Source: Nocardia miyunensis NBRC 108239 (lineage in GTDB: Bacteria > Actinomycetota > Actinomycetes > Mycobacteriales > Mycobacteriaceae). Taken from it: a stretch of DNA of 64,000 nt. Under the pieces are notes generated by a model. It was not told where the DNA came from. It made no database searches and worked only from the letters and a program-made list of their open reading frames with translations. Shown one piece after another: positions 24,745 through 33,681 of the stretch; position 1 is the first letter of the stretch; each line of letters begins with the position of its first letter. The translations under genes were made by a program, and so were the position numbers. The stretch spans positions 17,726 through 81,725 of the forward strand of contig NZ_BDBQ01000084.1 of the NCBI RefSeq assembly GCF_001613065.1, given 5' to 3'.

Positions 24745-26184
24745 GTGGCGAAACACCAGGTGACAACCGCGGTCTCCGCATTGATTCTGACAGTCCTCAC
24801 GCTGACGGGCTGCACCTCGACCGTCGGCGGCCGGGCCGTCTCGGTCTACGAGGACCCGTTCCAGGTGGCCGGACTGCCCACCACCAGCGGCCCCAGCGGA
24901 CCCCGCGCGGGCGTCGCGGACAGCGCCCTGACCGCTGACGGCGCGACCGGGGGCGAGTACGACAAGCTGGCGCTCAACGCCATCGACGACATCCAAAGTT
25001 ATTGGCGCAGTGAGTTTTCCAAGGACTTCTCCGGGACCTTCGCCCCGGTCCCGAAGTTCTACTCCTGGGATGCCAAGCAGACCCAGGACAGTCGGTTCTG
25101 CCAGCAGACCACACTGCATCTGGTGAATGCGGCGTACTGCCGCCTGGACAATTCCATCGGCTGGGACCGAGGCGTTCTGCTGCCGACGATGACGAACGCG
25201 TTCGGCAAGATGTCGGTGGTGATGGTGCTGGCGCACGAGTACGGCCACGCGGTGCAGACCGAGGCCGAACTCGTCACCGGCCGGACCCCGGTGATAGTCA
25301 AGGAGCAGCAGGCCGACTGCTTCGCCGGGGCGTTCATGCGGCACGTCGCCGAGGGCCGCGCAAAGCATTTCACGATCAACACCGCCGACGGCCTGAACAA
25401 GGTGCTGGCCGCGACGGTGGCGATCCGGGACGCGGATCCGAGCGATCCCGATTCGGTGCACGGTTCGGCCTTCGAACGGGTGACCGCCGTGCAGATCGGC
25501 TTCACCGACGGCCCGAAGAGCTGCGCGGCCATCGATATGAACGACGTCACCCGCCGCCGCAAGAACCTCCCGCAGTCCTACGGCAACGATGCCGATCACG
25601 GCGAATTGCCCGTCACCCAGCACAATCTCGTCGAATTGGGCAAGGCGATGAGCTCGATCATGCCGGTGCCCACCGAACCCGCCTACGACTATCGCGGCGC
25701 GAAACTGGGCTGCCCCGACGCCACGGACACCGAACCGGTCACCTACTGCCCGGCCACCAACACGATCGGCACCGACGTACCAGCCCTCGCCGCCCGCGCG
25801 GCTGCGAACACCGGCGATCAGGACAACTTCCCGACCCATATCGGCGGCGATTACAACGCCTACATCGTCTTCATCTCCCGGTACACCCTTGCGGTGCAGA
25901 ACAATCTGCACCAGCGGCTCTCGGGCGCGCAGACGGGCCTGCGCGCGTCCTGCCTGTCGGGCGTGATCACCGCGAAACTCGCCAGCCCCACCCGCACCGT
26001 AGCCAACGGCGATCTGGCCCTGTCCCCCGGCGATCTGGACAAGGCCGTCTCCGGCCTGCTGAACGACGGCCTCGCCGCCAGTGATATCGCGGGAAATACT
26101 GTCCCCAGCGGTTTTTCGCGCGTGGACGCCTTCCGCGCCGGAGTCCTGGGCAGCCGGCACACCTGCGAATCCCGTTACGCGTAA
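24745..26184 (+). CDS. Zinc metallopeptidase lipoprotein
   Basis: A 479-residue secreted protein. A signal peptide ends in the lipobox L-T-G-C (residues about 19-22), so it should be membrane-anchored outside the cell. The zinc-binding motif H-E-Y-G-H near residue 172 is followed by a downstream E-x-x-A-D-C-F-A-G, matching the putative neutral zinc metallopeptidase family. GTG 24745 with GGGAGGGAG just upstream is the start. It is divergent from the FHA-ABC gene; the 123-bp gap must contain both promoters. Substrate unknown. Confidence 0.85.
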   Translation: MAKHQVTTAVSALILTVLTLTGCTSTVGGRAVSVYEDPFQVAGLPTTSGPSGPRAGVADSALTADGATGGEYDKLALNAIDDIQSYWRSEFSKDFSGTFAPVPKFYSWDAKQTQDSRFCQQTTLHLVNAAYCRLDNSIGWDRGVLLPTMTNAFGKMSVVMVLAHEYGHAVQTEAELVTGRTPVIVKEQQADCFAGAFMRHVAEGRAKHFTINTADGLNKVLAATVAIRDADPSDPDSVHGSAFERVTAVQIGFTDGPKSCAAIDMNDVTRRRKNLPQSYGNDADHGELPVTQHNLVELGKAMSSIMPVPTEPAYDYRGAKLGCPDATDTEPVTYCPATNTIGTDVPALAARAAANTGDQDNFPTHIGGDYNAYIVFISRYTLAVQNNLHQRLSGAQTGLRASCLSGVITAKLASPTRTVANGDLALSPGDLDKAVSGLLNDGLAASDIAGNTVPSGFSRVDAFRAGVLGSRHTCESRYA

Positions 26185-26534
26185 GCCGGGAACCAACGAG
26201 ATCCAGCCCGAGACAACATCTTTCCGGTTCCCACCGAGACACGACCTCTCGCACCTCGTTCCATCAACCCCGGGACAACGCCCACCTGGCGTTCGACGCC
26301 GCGGCGTTCGTGACCTCGAAAGACACCTTGTACCCGCTGTCGGAGGAGGGCAAGGGCGCGGCCGGTGCGCTGGTGACCGCGATGTGGTTTGCGGCGCGGC
26401 TCGCCGCCCGGACGCGTGGCGGGTGCGAGGAACGAGTGTCCGACACGGGGCCGGGCGGTGAGCCTCAGTGCGCCGCAAACCCGCCGGAGCGAAGCGGAGG
26501 CAGAAAATACAGCAGCGGAGGCCGAAGATACAGC
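26185..26534. other. Spacer holding structured repeat copy 2
   Basis: This 350-base convergent spacer lies between the metallopeptidase and the FHA-protein gene. Its right half is the structured repeat and its head (26387-26534). The left half (26185-26386) has no recognisable gene; a short open frame there is a shadow. Confidence 0.6.
26387..26534 (-). repeat. Structured hairpin repeat, copy 2
   Basis: Same architecture as copy 1: 11-bp stem (26387-26397 with 26470-26480), 5-nt bulge TCAGT, 14-bp stem (26398-26411 with 26451-26464) and a 39-nt loop (26412-26450) with one base different from copy 1. The stem sequences differ from copy 1 at five base pairs, and both sides change together. The head segment is present twice in tandem, as GCTGTATCTTCGGCCTCCGCT-like and GCTGTATTTTCTGCC-like units, starting right after the stop of the FHA-protein gene on the minus strand. 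Confidence 0.85.
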
Positions 26535-28025
26535 TCAGAAGGGCGGGGCGGCGGCCGGGTCGAAGCGGAGGACGCGGTTGCCGAGCATCAGTTCGGTGCC
26601 GTGAATCAGGGCCATGGGCTGGTTGGGAACCAGGTTGATCCAGTCCTGGTAGCCGGGGAGGCGGGCGCGGGTGCCGTTGGTGGAACCTCGATCCACGATG
26701 GTGGCATCCCAGTTGACCAGGCGGATCTCGGCGTGGGCGCGGGACATGCCGCCGGAGTTGTCCTCGATCTTGAACGGGGTCATACCCCGCTGGGCGGCAT
26801 CGGAGTTCTGCGGATCGCGGCCCAGGACCGCGTCGGCGGCCAGCGTGAACGCGGTGCCGTCGTCGAGAACCAGCACGCCCAGGGGCGGGCGCGGCACCTC
26901 GGACGGCGGCTGGGTCTGATCCACCGGCATACCGCAGACGGTGCAGAACGCCGATCGCGGATCGCTGGGATGTGCTCGCGCGCACTTGAATCCCAACACC
27001 CGGACGCCGGGCGCACCGCGCTCGGGAGTCGGCTCCGGACCGTGCAGCGACGGAACCGAACTCGGCCGCCCGAGTTCCGTCTGCGCAAGTCGCGCAGCCA
27101 TATCCGGCCCGGTATTCGGCAGCGGCGGCGGAACCGTGGGCAGCGGCGGCGGAACCGTGGGCAGGGGCGGTGGAGTCGGAGTCGACGGCAGCGGCGGCGA
27201 GACGGCGTCGCCGCCCGGCCCCGCGCTCGGCAGCGGCGGCGGGACGGCATCATTCCGTACCCCCGTGCCCGGCACCCGCGGCGCGAGGTCGCCACCCGGC
27301 AGGGGCGGAGGTTGCGGAACGGAGTCATCACTCGGCGGCGGAGTCGAATCCGAGGACATCTGCGCGCGGTACAGATCGCCCGAAGGATTCGAAAACGCTT
27401 GCGGCTCATCGGCGAACGGCACCGATCCCGTTGTCGCCGGGCGGTGCCGCGCACCCGAGTCCTCGTCCCGATCACGTGCCCGCGAACGTCGCCCCTCGAA
27501 CCAGACGACCGCCCCGGACGCCTGCGCCACACCCTCGCCCAGCGCGCCGATACCGCGCTCGGGCAGCTCCGGATCGCCCGCCGATTCCTCGTCGGCGAAG
27601 ATCGCGGCCGCCCGCGCCGGCGTGTGCGCCACCCGATCCACGGTGAATCCGGCCTCCACGCCACGGTGGTACTCGACGCCGTCCTCGCCGACCAGCATCG
27701 CGGTGACCGCGCCGTGCAGGAAGATCGCCACCCCGCCGGTCTCGGCCTGCGTCAGGATGCCCAGATCGACCGGCTCGCCGGGGCTGATCTGCTCGGCGTC
27801 GCGCATCAACCAGTTCGTCGCCTCCCGTGCGACCAACCGGCCGGGCCCGGCGGGAGCCTGCTCGGTCGCCTCGAAAACCAACTGCGAGAGCGCTTCTGCC
27901 ACGCGCATGGCGACCGAGGACTCCCGTACCGGCCCGGGACCGCGATGGGCGACCAGCACGAGCGCACCCGCCACTCGGACCACGACATGATTGCCCGGGA
28001 CAACCTCGACCTGCCGATCCCTCAA
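26535..28025 (-). CDS. FHA-domain protein with zinc-ribbon-like motif
   Basis: A 496-residue protein. The N-terminal 200 residues form an unrecognised alpha/beta region; a Pro-rich linker with P-P-P-L-P repeats follows at about 235-310; then a C-x16-C-x2-C motif (KCARAHPSDPRSAFCTVCG) like a half zinc ribbon near 345-365; and a C-terminal FHA domain (about 385-485: LGRDPQNSD, GMSRAHAEI, DRGSTNGT). FHA domains bind phosphothreonine, and a Ser/Thr kinase gene lies 4 kb away. The start appears to be TTG 28025; no better ATG or GTG exists in frame, so the N-terminus is uncertain. Homologues are common in Nocardia; function unknown. Confidence 0.75.
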   Translation of the reverse strand: MRDRQVEVVPGNHVVVRVAGALVLVAHRGPGPVRESSVAMRVAEALSQLVFEATEQAPAGPGRLVAREATNWLMRDAEQISPGEPVDLGILTQAETGGVAIFLHGAVTAMLVGEDGVEYHRGVEAGFTVDRVAHTPARAAAIFADEESAGDPELPERGIGALGEGVAQASGAVVWFEGRRSRARDRDEDSGARHRPATTGSVPFADEPQAFSNPSGDLYRAQMSSDSTPPPSDDSVPQPPPLPGGDLAPRVPGTGVRNDAVPPPLPSAGPGGDAVSPPLPSTPTPPPLPTVPPPLPTVPPPLPNTGPDMAARLAQTELGRPSSVPSLHGPEPTPERGAPGVRVLGFKCARAHPSDPRSAFCTVCGMPVDQTQPPSEVPRPPLGVLVLDDGTAFTLAADAVLGRDPQNSDAAQRGMTPFKIEDNSGGMSRAHAEIRLVNWDATIVDRGSTNGTRARLPGYQDWINLVPNQPMALIHGTELMLGNRVLRFDPAAAPPF

Positions 28026-28218
28026 TGGAATCGGCCTTCGCGGGCCATATCGGCGGTCGTCACCACACGCACCAGATTAGAGCAACGGATCCGCATGGGC
28101 CCCCGGACCGGCCCGCCTCGTCTCGCCACGCGCCACATCGCGCCGCGCGGACTGTTCCCGCGCAAGGCCCCGGTCCGGTAATTTGTGTGCTGATTGCTGG
28201 AGATACGGGGGCTGGCCG

Positions 28219-29430
28219 ATGGTTCGCACGACACGTCGCGCAGGGATCGTATTCGCTACGGCAACCGCGGTCGCGGTGCTGGCCGGGTGCGGGGTGCAGG
28301 GCACCCCGGTCGCGGGCGAGATCGACGTGCGCACACTCGATGTCGGCAATTACGCGGTCGATCAGCACGCCTACCACCAGACCGCCGACGACGCGGGCGC
28401 GGTCGTGGAGGGTATGCGGATGTCCCGGGCGGTGGTGCCCGCGGTGCGGATCGATCCGTCGCTGAAGGTCGGTCAGGGTGGCCACATCGTCCTGGACAAC
28501 ACCGAGGCCACCACCCGCCTGCTCGCCGCGGTGTCCAAGCCCATCCTGGACCGGGAGGGCCTGCTCACCGGCTACACCGCCGCCGGGGCCGACAAGCCCG
28601 ACGAGCCGGGCACTTCCATCTCCACCTCCGACACCACCTCGGTCACCGATTTCGTGATGCGTTTCGCGGACGCGGATACCGCTAAGCGAACCGCCCAGGA
28701 ACTCGAGGACGCCGACTTCGGCGTCGCGCCGGATCTGAACAAGAAGCTCACGCTGTCGAAATACCCTGACGCGCTGGTGCACTGGCGTCCCGGCATCTCC
28801 AATGTCGGCGCCTTCCTGGCGCACAAGAACTTCGTGATCTCGCTGTTCATCCAGCGTCCCGAGCCCGATCAGGACGATCTGGAGGCGTGGGTGCAGAAAT
28901 CACTCGACGCGCAGGTCCCGGCACTGGACAGATTCCAGGCCACCCCGAAGGACCAGTTCTCCAGCCTCCCAATCGATCCCGACGGACTGCTCGCCCGCGC
29001 GGTGGTGCGCGACCGGGACGTGCACACCCCCGACCGGGACCGCTTCGCCAGCTACGGCCCCAACGATTTCGTGAACATCGCCGAGGACGAGACCACCCGG
29101 CAGCGACTCGTCGACGATACGGGCCTGGACGCGGTCGGCATCGCCGATACGAGCACGGTGCTGCGGGTGCGCGATGCGGCGGCCGGCGGGCGGCTCGTCA
29201 ATGGCCTGGTCTCGGCGTCGGGATCCGGCTACAGCCCGACCGACGCGCCGGACGGAATCCCGGGTGCGAAATGCCTGCAACTCGGCAGTTCAAGCGTGCA
29301 CTCGAATGCGGCGAAATTCCGCTGCTACATTCCGCACGGCCGATATGTCGAGGTGGTCATCAGCAATGATCAATCCGATATGAAGAAGAAGGCATCGGCG
29401 GCATACGCCCTCCTGGCGAACAGTATGTGA
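28219..29430 (+). CDS. Lipoprotein paralogue 1 of 3
   Basis: A 403-residue lipoprotein. The signal peptide ends in L-A-G-C (Cys near residue 24), followed by the family opening D-V-R-T-L-D-V-G-N-Y. The body ends in a paired-cysteine segment (C-L-Q-L ... F-R-C-Y-I-P-H-G-R-Y) and A-A-Y-A-L-L-A-N. The same layout is seen in the next two genes, so this is a tandem family. I believe it is the actinobacterial lipoprotein family often labelled DUF7373, but the number is not certain. ATG 28219 (MVRTTRRAG) is the start. Function unknown; envelope location is clear. Confidence 0.8.
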   Translation: MVRTTRRAGIVFATATAVAVLAGCGVQGTPVAGEIDVRTLDVGNYAVDQHAYHQTADDAGAVVEGMRMSRAVVPAVRIDPSLKVGQGGHIVLDNTEATTRLLAAVSKPILDREGLLTGYTAAGADKPDEPGTSISTSDTTSVTDFVMRFADADTAKRTAQELEDADFGVAPDLNKKLTLSKYPDALVHWRPGISNVGAFLAHKNFVISLFIQRPEPDQDDLEAWVQKSLDAQVPALDRFQATPKDQFSSLPIDPDGLLARAVVRDRDVHTPDRDRFASYGPNDFVNIAEDETTRQRLVDDTGLDAVGIADTSTVLRVRDAAAGGRLVNGLVSASGSGYSPTDAPDGIPGAKCLQLGSSSVHSNAAKFRCYIPHGRYVEVVISNDQSDMKKKASAAYALLANSM

Positions 29431-29545
29431 GCAAGGCCCGCGCGGCGGCAAATCACTGGCATCAGCGCCCGACCCCGTGTGTAGACTACCGACGGGCCGC
29501 GGCCGAGCGGGTTGTGTTGCGGCCGGTCCCACGGGAGGGGAAGTC

Positions 29546-30736
29546 ATGCGCAGGTCCAAGGTGTTCGTGGCGGCGATACTGCTGGTCACGGCCTGCGCCG
29601 CGGGTTGCGGTCACGGCGGATCGCCCCCGGCCCCGGTCATCGATCTCGCCGCCCTGGACTTCGGCCCCTACCAGGCCGCCCCGCACGATATGGGCAAGCC
29701 CAAGAACAGCTATCAGGCCCGCGTTTTCGAGGCCGAACGTCTCGGCGACACCGTTCCGCTGGCCATGGATATCGACCCGAGCCTGACCTTCGGCGGTAAT
29801 TCCGGATCGCTCGTCTTCGAGGATCCCAAGAACACGATGTTGCACAATTTCGGCGACTTCGACAATTTCGCGCAGGATGCCCCGAATTTCATCGGCGGCT
29901 ACATCAGTTATGGGATGGACAGCCGGAAGAACGACGGTATCGAACTGCTCAACGCGGTCATGCTGTTCCCCGACGAGAAGCAGGCCGCCGACGCCGCCGC
30001 CGCGCTCGAACACCGCGATTTCACGGCCAAACCGGATAATCAACCGGTACCGATCCCCAAATATCCCGCCGCACACGCACATTGGGAGCCCGGCAACCAG
30101 TCGATCGACAGCTGGTACGCCACCGGGAAAATTCTCGTGTTCACCTCCGACTACGACCACACGAAGATCTGGTTCCATCACACCGATCTACCGGCCCTGG
30201 TCACCATGGTGACCAAGAGCCTGGACACGATCGTCCCGGCGGTCGCGAAATTCACCCCCACCCCGGCGAACCAGCTCTCCGACAAACCGATGGATATCGA
30301 TGGCATGCTCGGCCGCACGATGATCCGGCCGCAGGCGGCGACGGGAGAATGGCTGAATCCGCCCGTCGTCTTCCACGCGCACGCGGCCTTGGGCTGGACC
30401 ACCGACCCGATCGCGGATCAGCGGAACTTCCGGAAGGACGGCGTGGATCTGTACGCCGAATACGGCAACACCCTGTACCGGGCCCGGGACGCGGCCGGCG
30501 CGCAGGACATCCGCGATCAGCTGGGCGATCCGTCGAAACATTTCAAATCCGCCGCGCCCCCGCGGAATCTCCCGGTCGCCAAATGCCGTCAGTACCACGG
30601 TCCGGTGACGATCGCGGTGCATTTCTACTGCTCGGTCGCCTACGGGCGATATGCGTCGCAGTCCTGGGGTGAACAGCTTCTCGATGCGCAGCAACGCATC
30701 TCGGCGCAATACGCGATCCTGGTGAGGGCGAAATGA
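29546..30736 (+). CDS. Lipoprotein paralogue 2 of 3
   Basis: A 396-residue lipoprotein starting at ATG 29546 behind an excellent GGAGGGGAAG ribosome-binding sequence. The lipobox reads C-A-A-G-C, with Cys near residue 19, then I-D-L-A-A-L-D-F-G-P-Y replaces the D-V-R-T-L-D-V-G-x-Y of its paralogues. It shares the central KYPAAHAHWEPG block and the C-terminal two-cysteine unit (C-R-Q-Y ... F-Y-C-S-V-A-Y-G-R-Y) and SAQYAILV end. It is the most diverged of the three. Its stop overlaps the next gene's ATG by 4 bp. Confidence 0.8.
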   Translation: MRRSKVFVAAILLVTACAAGCGHGGSPPAPVIDLAALDFGPYQAAPHDMGKPKNSYQARVFEAERLGDTVPLAMDIDPSLTFGGNSGSLVFEDPKNTMLHNFGDFDNFAQDAPNFIGGYISYGMDSRKNDGIELLNAVMLFPDEKQAADAAAALEHRDFTAKPDNQPVPIPKYPAAHAHWEPGNQSIDSWYATGKILVFTSDYDHTKIWFHHTDLPALVTMVTKSLDTIVPAVAKFTPTPANQLSDKPMDIDGMLGRTMIRPQAATGEWLNPPVVFHAHAALGWTTDPIADQRNFRKDGVDLYAEYGNTLYRARDAAGAQDIRDQLGDPSKHFKSAAPPRNLPVAKCRQYHGPVTIAVHFYCSVAYGRYASQSWGEQLLDAQQRISAQYAILVRAK

Positions 30737-31980
30737 CGCGCCCCTCGCTCGCCCGCGGGATCGCCGCGGCCGTCGGCGGGATCACCGCCGCCGTCATGCT
30801 GACCTCCTGCGGCACATCGGTTTCCGGGATCGCCGCTCCGGCCGAACTCGACGTGCGCACTCTCGATGTCGGCCCGTATCCGGTCGATCCGATCGACATC
30901 CACGAGGACGATCCGCCGGGCCTGATCTACGGTCTGCAGGTCGGCGGCCTGCGGCTGAGCGATTACGTGGTGGACGCCTACGACATCGATCCGCATATGA
31001 CCGTCGGTCTGCGCTCCGGGTCGTTCACCAGCGGCGTCATCGCCCGCGGGATCGGTAACGACACCGCCATGACCGCGGTCGCCAAGCGCGACAACATGTA
31101 TTTCGGCTTCGAATCGGTGGGATCGGATCGGCCCACCTACCTCAGCACCGCCGACTGGCCGGCCGTGGTGCGATCGAATACCACCAGCATCGATCTGATG
31201 GTGATGCAGTTTCCCGATGCCGACACCGCCACACGCGCTGCCGGTGATTTCTACAACGCCGATATCGGACTCAACAAGAATCAACCGCTGACGGTGAGCA
31301 AATACCCTGCCGCGCACGCTCATTGGCGTCCCGGGACCGCCACCGTCCGATCGTTCATCGCGCACGGTTCCTATGTCGTGGCGGTGCTCGCGCTCGCACC
31401 CAGCGCCGATCCGGCGAATCTCACCACCCTGGTTCAGAAGTCCTACGACGCGGAATTCCCCCTGCTGGACCAGCTTCGGCCGATCTCGGACGAGGACACC
31501 GTCCGACTGGACTGGGATCCCGAATATCTGATCAGCCGCACGTTGAATTCGGACAAGATCGGCAATATCGGTTACGGAGATACGAATGCGGCCTTCGGCC
31601 CGCGCGGCATCATGCACTACATGCCCGATCGGGCGCAGGCGAAGAAGACCTTCACCGCGATCGAAGGCGTGAAGTTCGCCAAAACCGATGACGCCCTTCT
31701 GGTCCGCACCGCCGATGCGGCCGCCGCACATGAAGTCGTGCGAGATCGGCTCACCCCGCAGCCATTCGAGAAGGCCGCCGCCGCGGTGCCGAAACTACCC
31801 GGTTCGGCGTGCGTGGAAAACAATACGGACACCGACTCGTACATCACGCCCAAGCGCTACACCTGCATCGTCGCGTACCGCAATTACCTCGCCTATGTCG
31901 ACTCCGATCAATTGATCGATGCGCATCAGCGTGCGGCCGCGCAATACGCGCTGCTGGCCAACAGCCAATGGGAGCCGTAG
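30733..31980 (+). CDS. Lipoprotein paralogue 3 of 3
   Basis: A 415-residue lipoprotein, translationally coupled to paralogue 2 by an ATGA overlap. Lipobox L-T-S-C (Cys near residue 26), then L-D-V-R-T-L-D-V-G-P-Y-P-V-D as in paralogue 1, KYPAAHAHWRPG as in paralogue 2, and the C-terminal cysteine pair (C-V-E-N ... Y-T-C-I-V-A-Y) and QYALLANS end. The next gene downstream, 98 bp on, is a receptor-type Ser/Thr kinase, so these lipoproteins could act near its sensor domain; that link is inference from position only. Confidence 0.8.
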   Translation: MTRPSLARGIAAAVGGITAAVMLTSCGTSVSGIAAPAELDVRTLDVGPYPVDPIDIHEDDPPGLIYGLQVGGLRLSDYVVDAYDIDPHMTVGLRSGSFTSGVIARGIGNDTAMTAVAKRDNMYFGFESVGSDRPTYLSTADWPAVVRSNTTSIDLMVMQFPDADTATRAAGDFYNADIGLNKNQPLTVSKYPAAHAHWRPGTATVRSFIAHGSYVVAVLALAPSADPANLTTLVQKSYDAEFPLLDQLRPISDEDTVRLDWDPEYLISRTLNSDKIGNIGYGDTNAAFGPRGIMHYMPDRAQAKKTFTAIEGVKFAKTDDALLVRTADAAAAHEVVRDRLTPQPFEKAAAAVPKLPGSACVENNTDTDSYITPKRYTCIVAYRNYLAYVDSDQLIDAHQRAAAQYALLANSQWEP

Positions 31981-32078
31981 CTCGACCGTGCTCACGCGGG
32001 GCCGGTATGCTCCGCGAAAGCACGATCCGACCGGTACCGGCACCCTCCCGACCACGATCGACCAGGAGTTTGTGACAG

Positions 32079-33671
32079 ATGGCGATGAGTCCCGGCACCA
32101 TCGTCGGCGGGTATCGGATCGAGCGAGTGCTCGGCGCGGGCGGTATGGGCACGGTATATCTGGGCAAACATCCGAGCCTGCCGCGCATGGACGCGATCAA
32201 GGTGCTCGGCACCGAGCTGTCGGCCAATGCCGAATTCCGCGGACGATTCGAGCGCGAGGCCAATCTGGCTGCGGGACTGGATCATCCGAACATCGTGTCG
32301 GTCTACAACCGCGGCGAGGAGGACGGGCGGCTCTGGATCGCGATGCAGTACGTCCAGGGCACCGACGCCTCGGCCGAGTTGTCCCGGGACCGGCACGCCA
32401 TGACGCCGCTGCGGGCGCTGCGCATCGTCACCGAGGTCGGCCGGGGCCTGGACTACGCGCACCGGCGCGGCCTGCTGCACCGCGACGTCAAACCGGCCAA
32501 TTTCCTGCTGTCCGCCACTGACGGCGACGACGAGGAACGGGTGCTGCTCACCGATTTCGGTGTCGCCAAATCCACCGAGGACCCGGGTGAGCTGACCGAG
32601 ACCGGCAGTTTCGTGGCCACCATCGCGTATGCCCCGCCGGAGCAGTTGCAGGGCGATCCGGTGGATCACCGCGCCGACATCTACAGTCTCGGCTGCGCCT
32701 TCTACAAGCTGCTGACCGGCCAGAACCCTTATCCGGCAATGCAACCGGCGATGGTCATGATGGGCCATCTGTACGAGCCGCCGCCGCGGGCGACCGCCCT
32801 GAACCCCGGCCTTCCCGAGGCCGTCGATCACGTCTTCGCCCGGGTGCTGGCGAAGAATCCGGCCGATCGGTTCAACACCTGCCGCGAATTCACCGACGCG
32901 GCCACCGGCGCCCTGGTGCCCGGCTACCGCCCGGTGCGCACCTCCACCTCGCCGACGTATCCGATCCAGGTGCCCGGTCAGCCCTTCACCGACCCGCGCG
33001 CGAATATCTCGGGTTCCTATACCGCACAGGGCAATTCCGCTCCCAGGATGACGAATTCCGATCCGGGAGAACGGGATCTGTCCGCGCTGCTGGCCAAGCC
33101 GCCCGGTCGCCGCCGATGGCTGATCCCGACGGTCGTCGGCGTGGTCGTGGTGGCCGTCGCCGCGGGGATCGGGATCTGGGCGAACAGAGGCGACCAACCG
33201 GTCACCCCCGCGCCCACGACCAGCGCAGTGGCAGCGCCGAATTCGGTGGCCGAGGCCGAACAGCAGAACCCGGCCTTCGCCGGGAAGACGATCACCATGG
33301 TGGATGTCACCGACGACGACAAGGTCGCGATCTATCTCGGCGGCACCCCGCAGACCGAATTCCTGCAGGGGCTCGGCTTCGTCTACAACCTCAGCTACCC
33401 GAAGCAGGGCAACCAGACCTCCCCGAAGCCGATGAGCGACTACGACAGCCTCAATGCCGCCGACGGCAGCTACATCCTCGCCGTGCGCAGCGACAAGGCC
33501 GCCGGCGGCGGCGGTCTGCTCGGGCTGCCGTACGAGATCAGCACGTCCAAGGCGACCGTGATCCCGCTGGACGATCCGACCGCGGTGTCGGCCATGCGGA
33601 ACTGGGGAGCCGATTCGGAGAAGACCGAGTTGAGCAAGCTGGTTCCGGTGTTGCACAACCACATTCAGTGA
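32079..33671 (+). CDS. Receptor-type Ser/Thr protein kinase, PknF-like
   Basis: A 530-residue membrane kinase. The N-terminal catalytic domain (about 10-275) has the glycine loop GAGGMGTVY, catalytic Lys41 in A-I-K-V-L, H-R-D-V-K-P-A-N with Asp136, D-F-G at 159-161 and A-P-P-E in place of the A-P-E motif. A Pro/Thr-rich juxtamembrane region leads to one membrane helix at about 346-370, then an outer domain of about 160 residues without PASTA repeats. This is the layout of mycobacterial PknF/PknI-type kinases. Likely substrates by family knowledge are the FHA-ABC exporter and the FHA protein upstream. AGGAG lies about 10 bases before ATG 32079; ATG 32085 is possible. Confidence 0.9.
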   Translation: MAMSPGTIVGGYRIERVLGAGGMGTVYLGKHPSLPRMDAIKVLGTELSANAEFRGRFEREANLAAGLDHPNIVSVYNRGEEDGRLWIAMQYVQGTDASAELSRDRHAMTPLRALRIVTEVGRGLDYAHRRGLLHRDVKPANFLLSATDGDDEERVLLTDFGVAKSTEDPGELTETGSFVATIAYAPPEQLQGDPVDHRADIYSLGCAFYKLLTGQNPYPAMQPAMVMMGHLYEPPPRATALNPGLPEAVDHVFARVLAKNPADRFNTCREFTDAATGALVPGYRPVRTSTSPTYPIQVPGQPFTDPRANISGSYTAQGNSAPRMTNSDPGERDLSALLAKPPGRRRWLIPTVVGVVVVAVAAGIGIWANRGDQPVTPAPTTSAVAAPNSVAEAEQQNPAFAGKTITMVDVTDDDKVAIYLGGTPQTEFLQGLGFVYNLSYPKQGNQTSPKPMSDYDSLNAADGSYILAVRSDKAAGGGGLLGLPYEISTSKATVIPLDDPTAVSAMRNWGADSEKTELSKLVPVLHNHIQ

Positions 33672-33681
33672 CACGCCCGGA

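Noticed and set aside
24622..26985. Minus-strand open frame that extends the FHA-ABC gene upstream by about 790 codons
   Set aside because: It has no recognisable domain, runs antisense to the metallopeptidase, and the FHA1 domain starts cleanly at the ATG at 24621.
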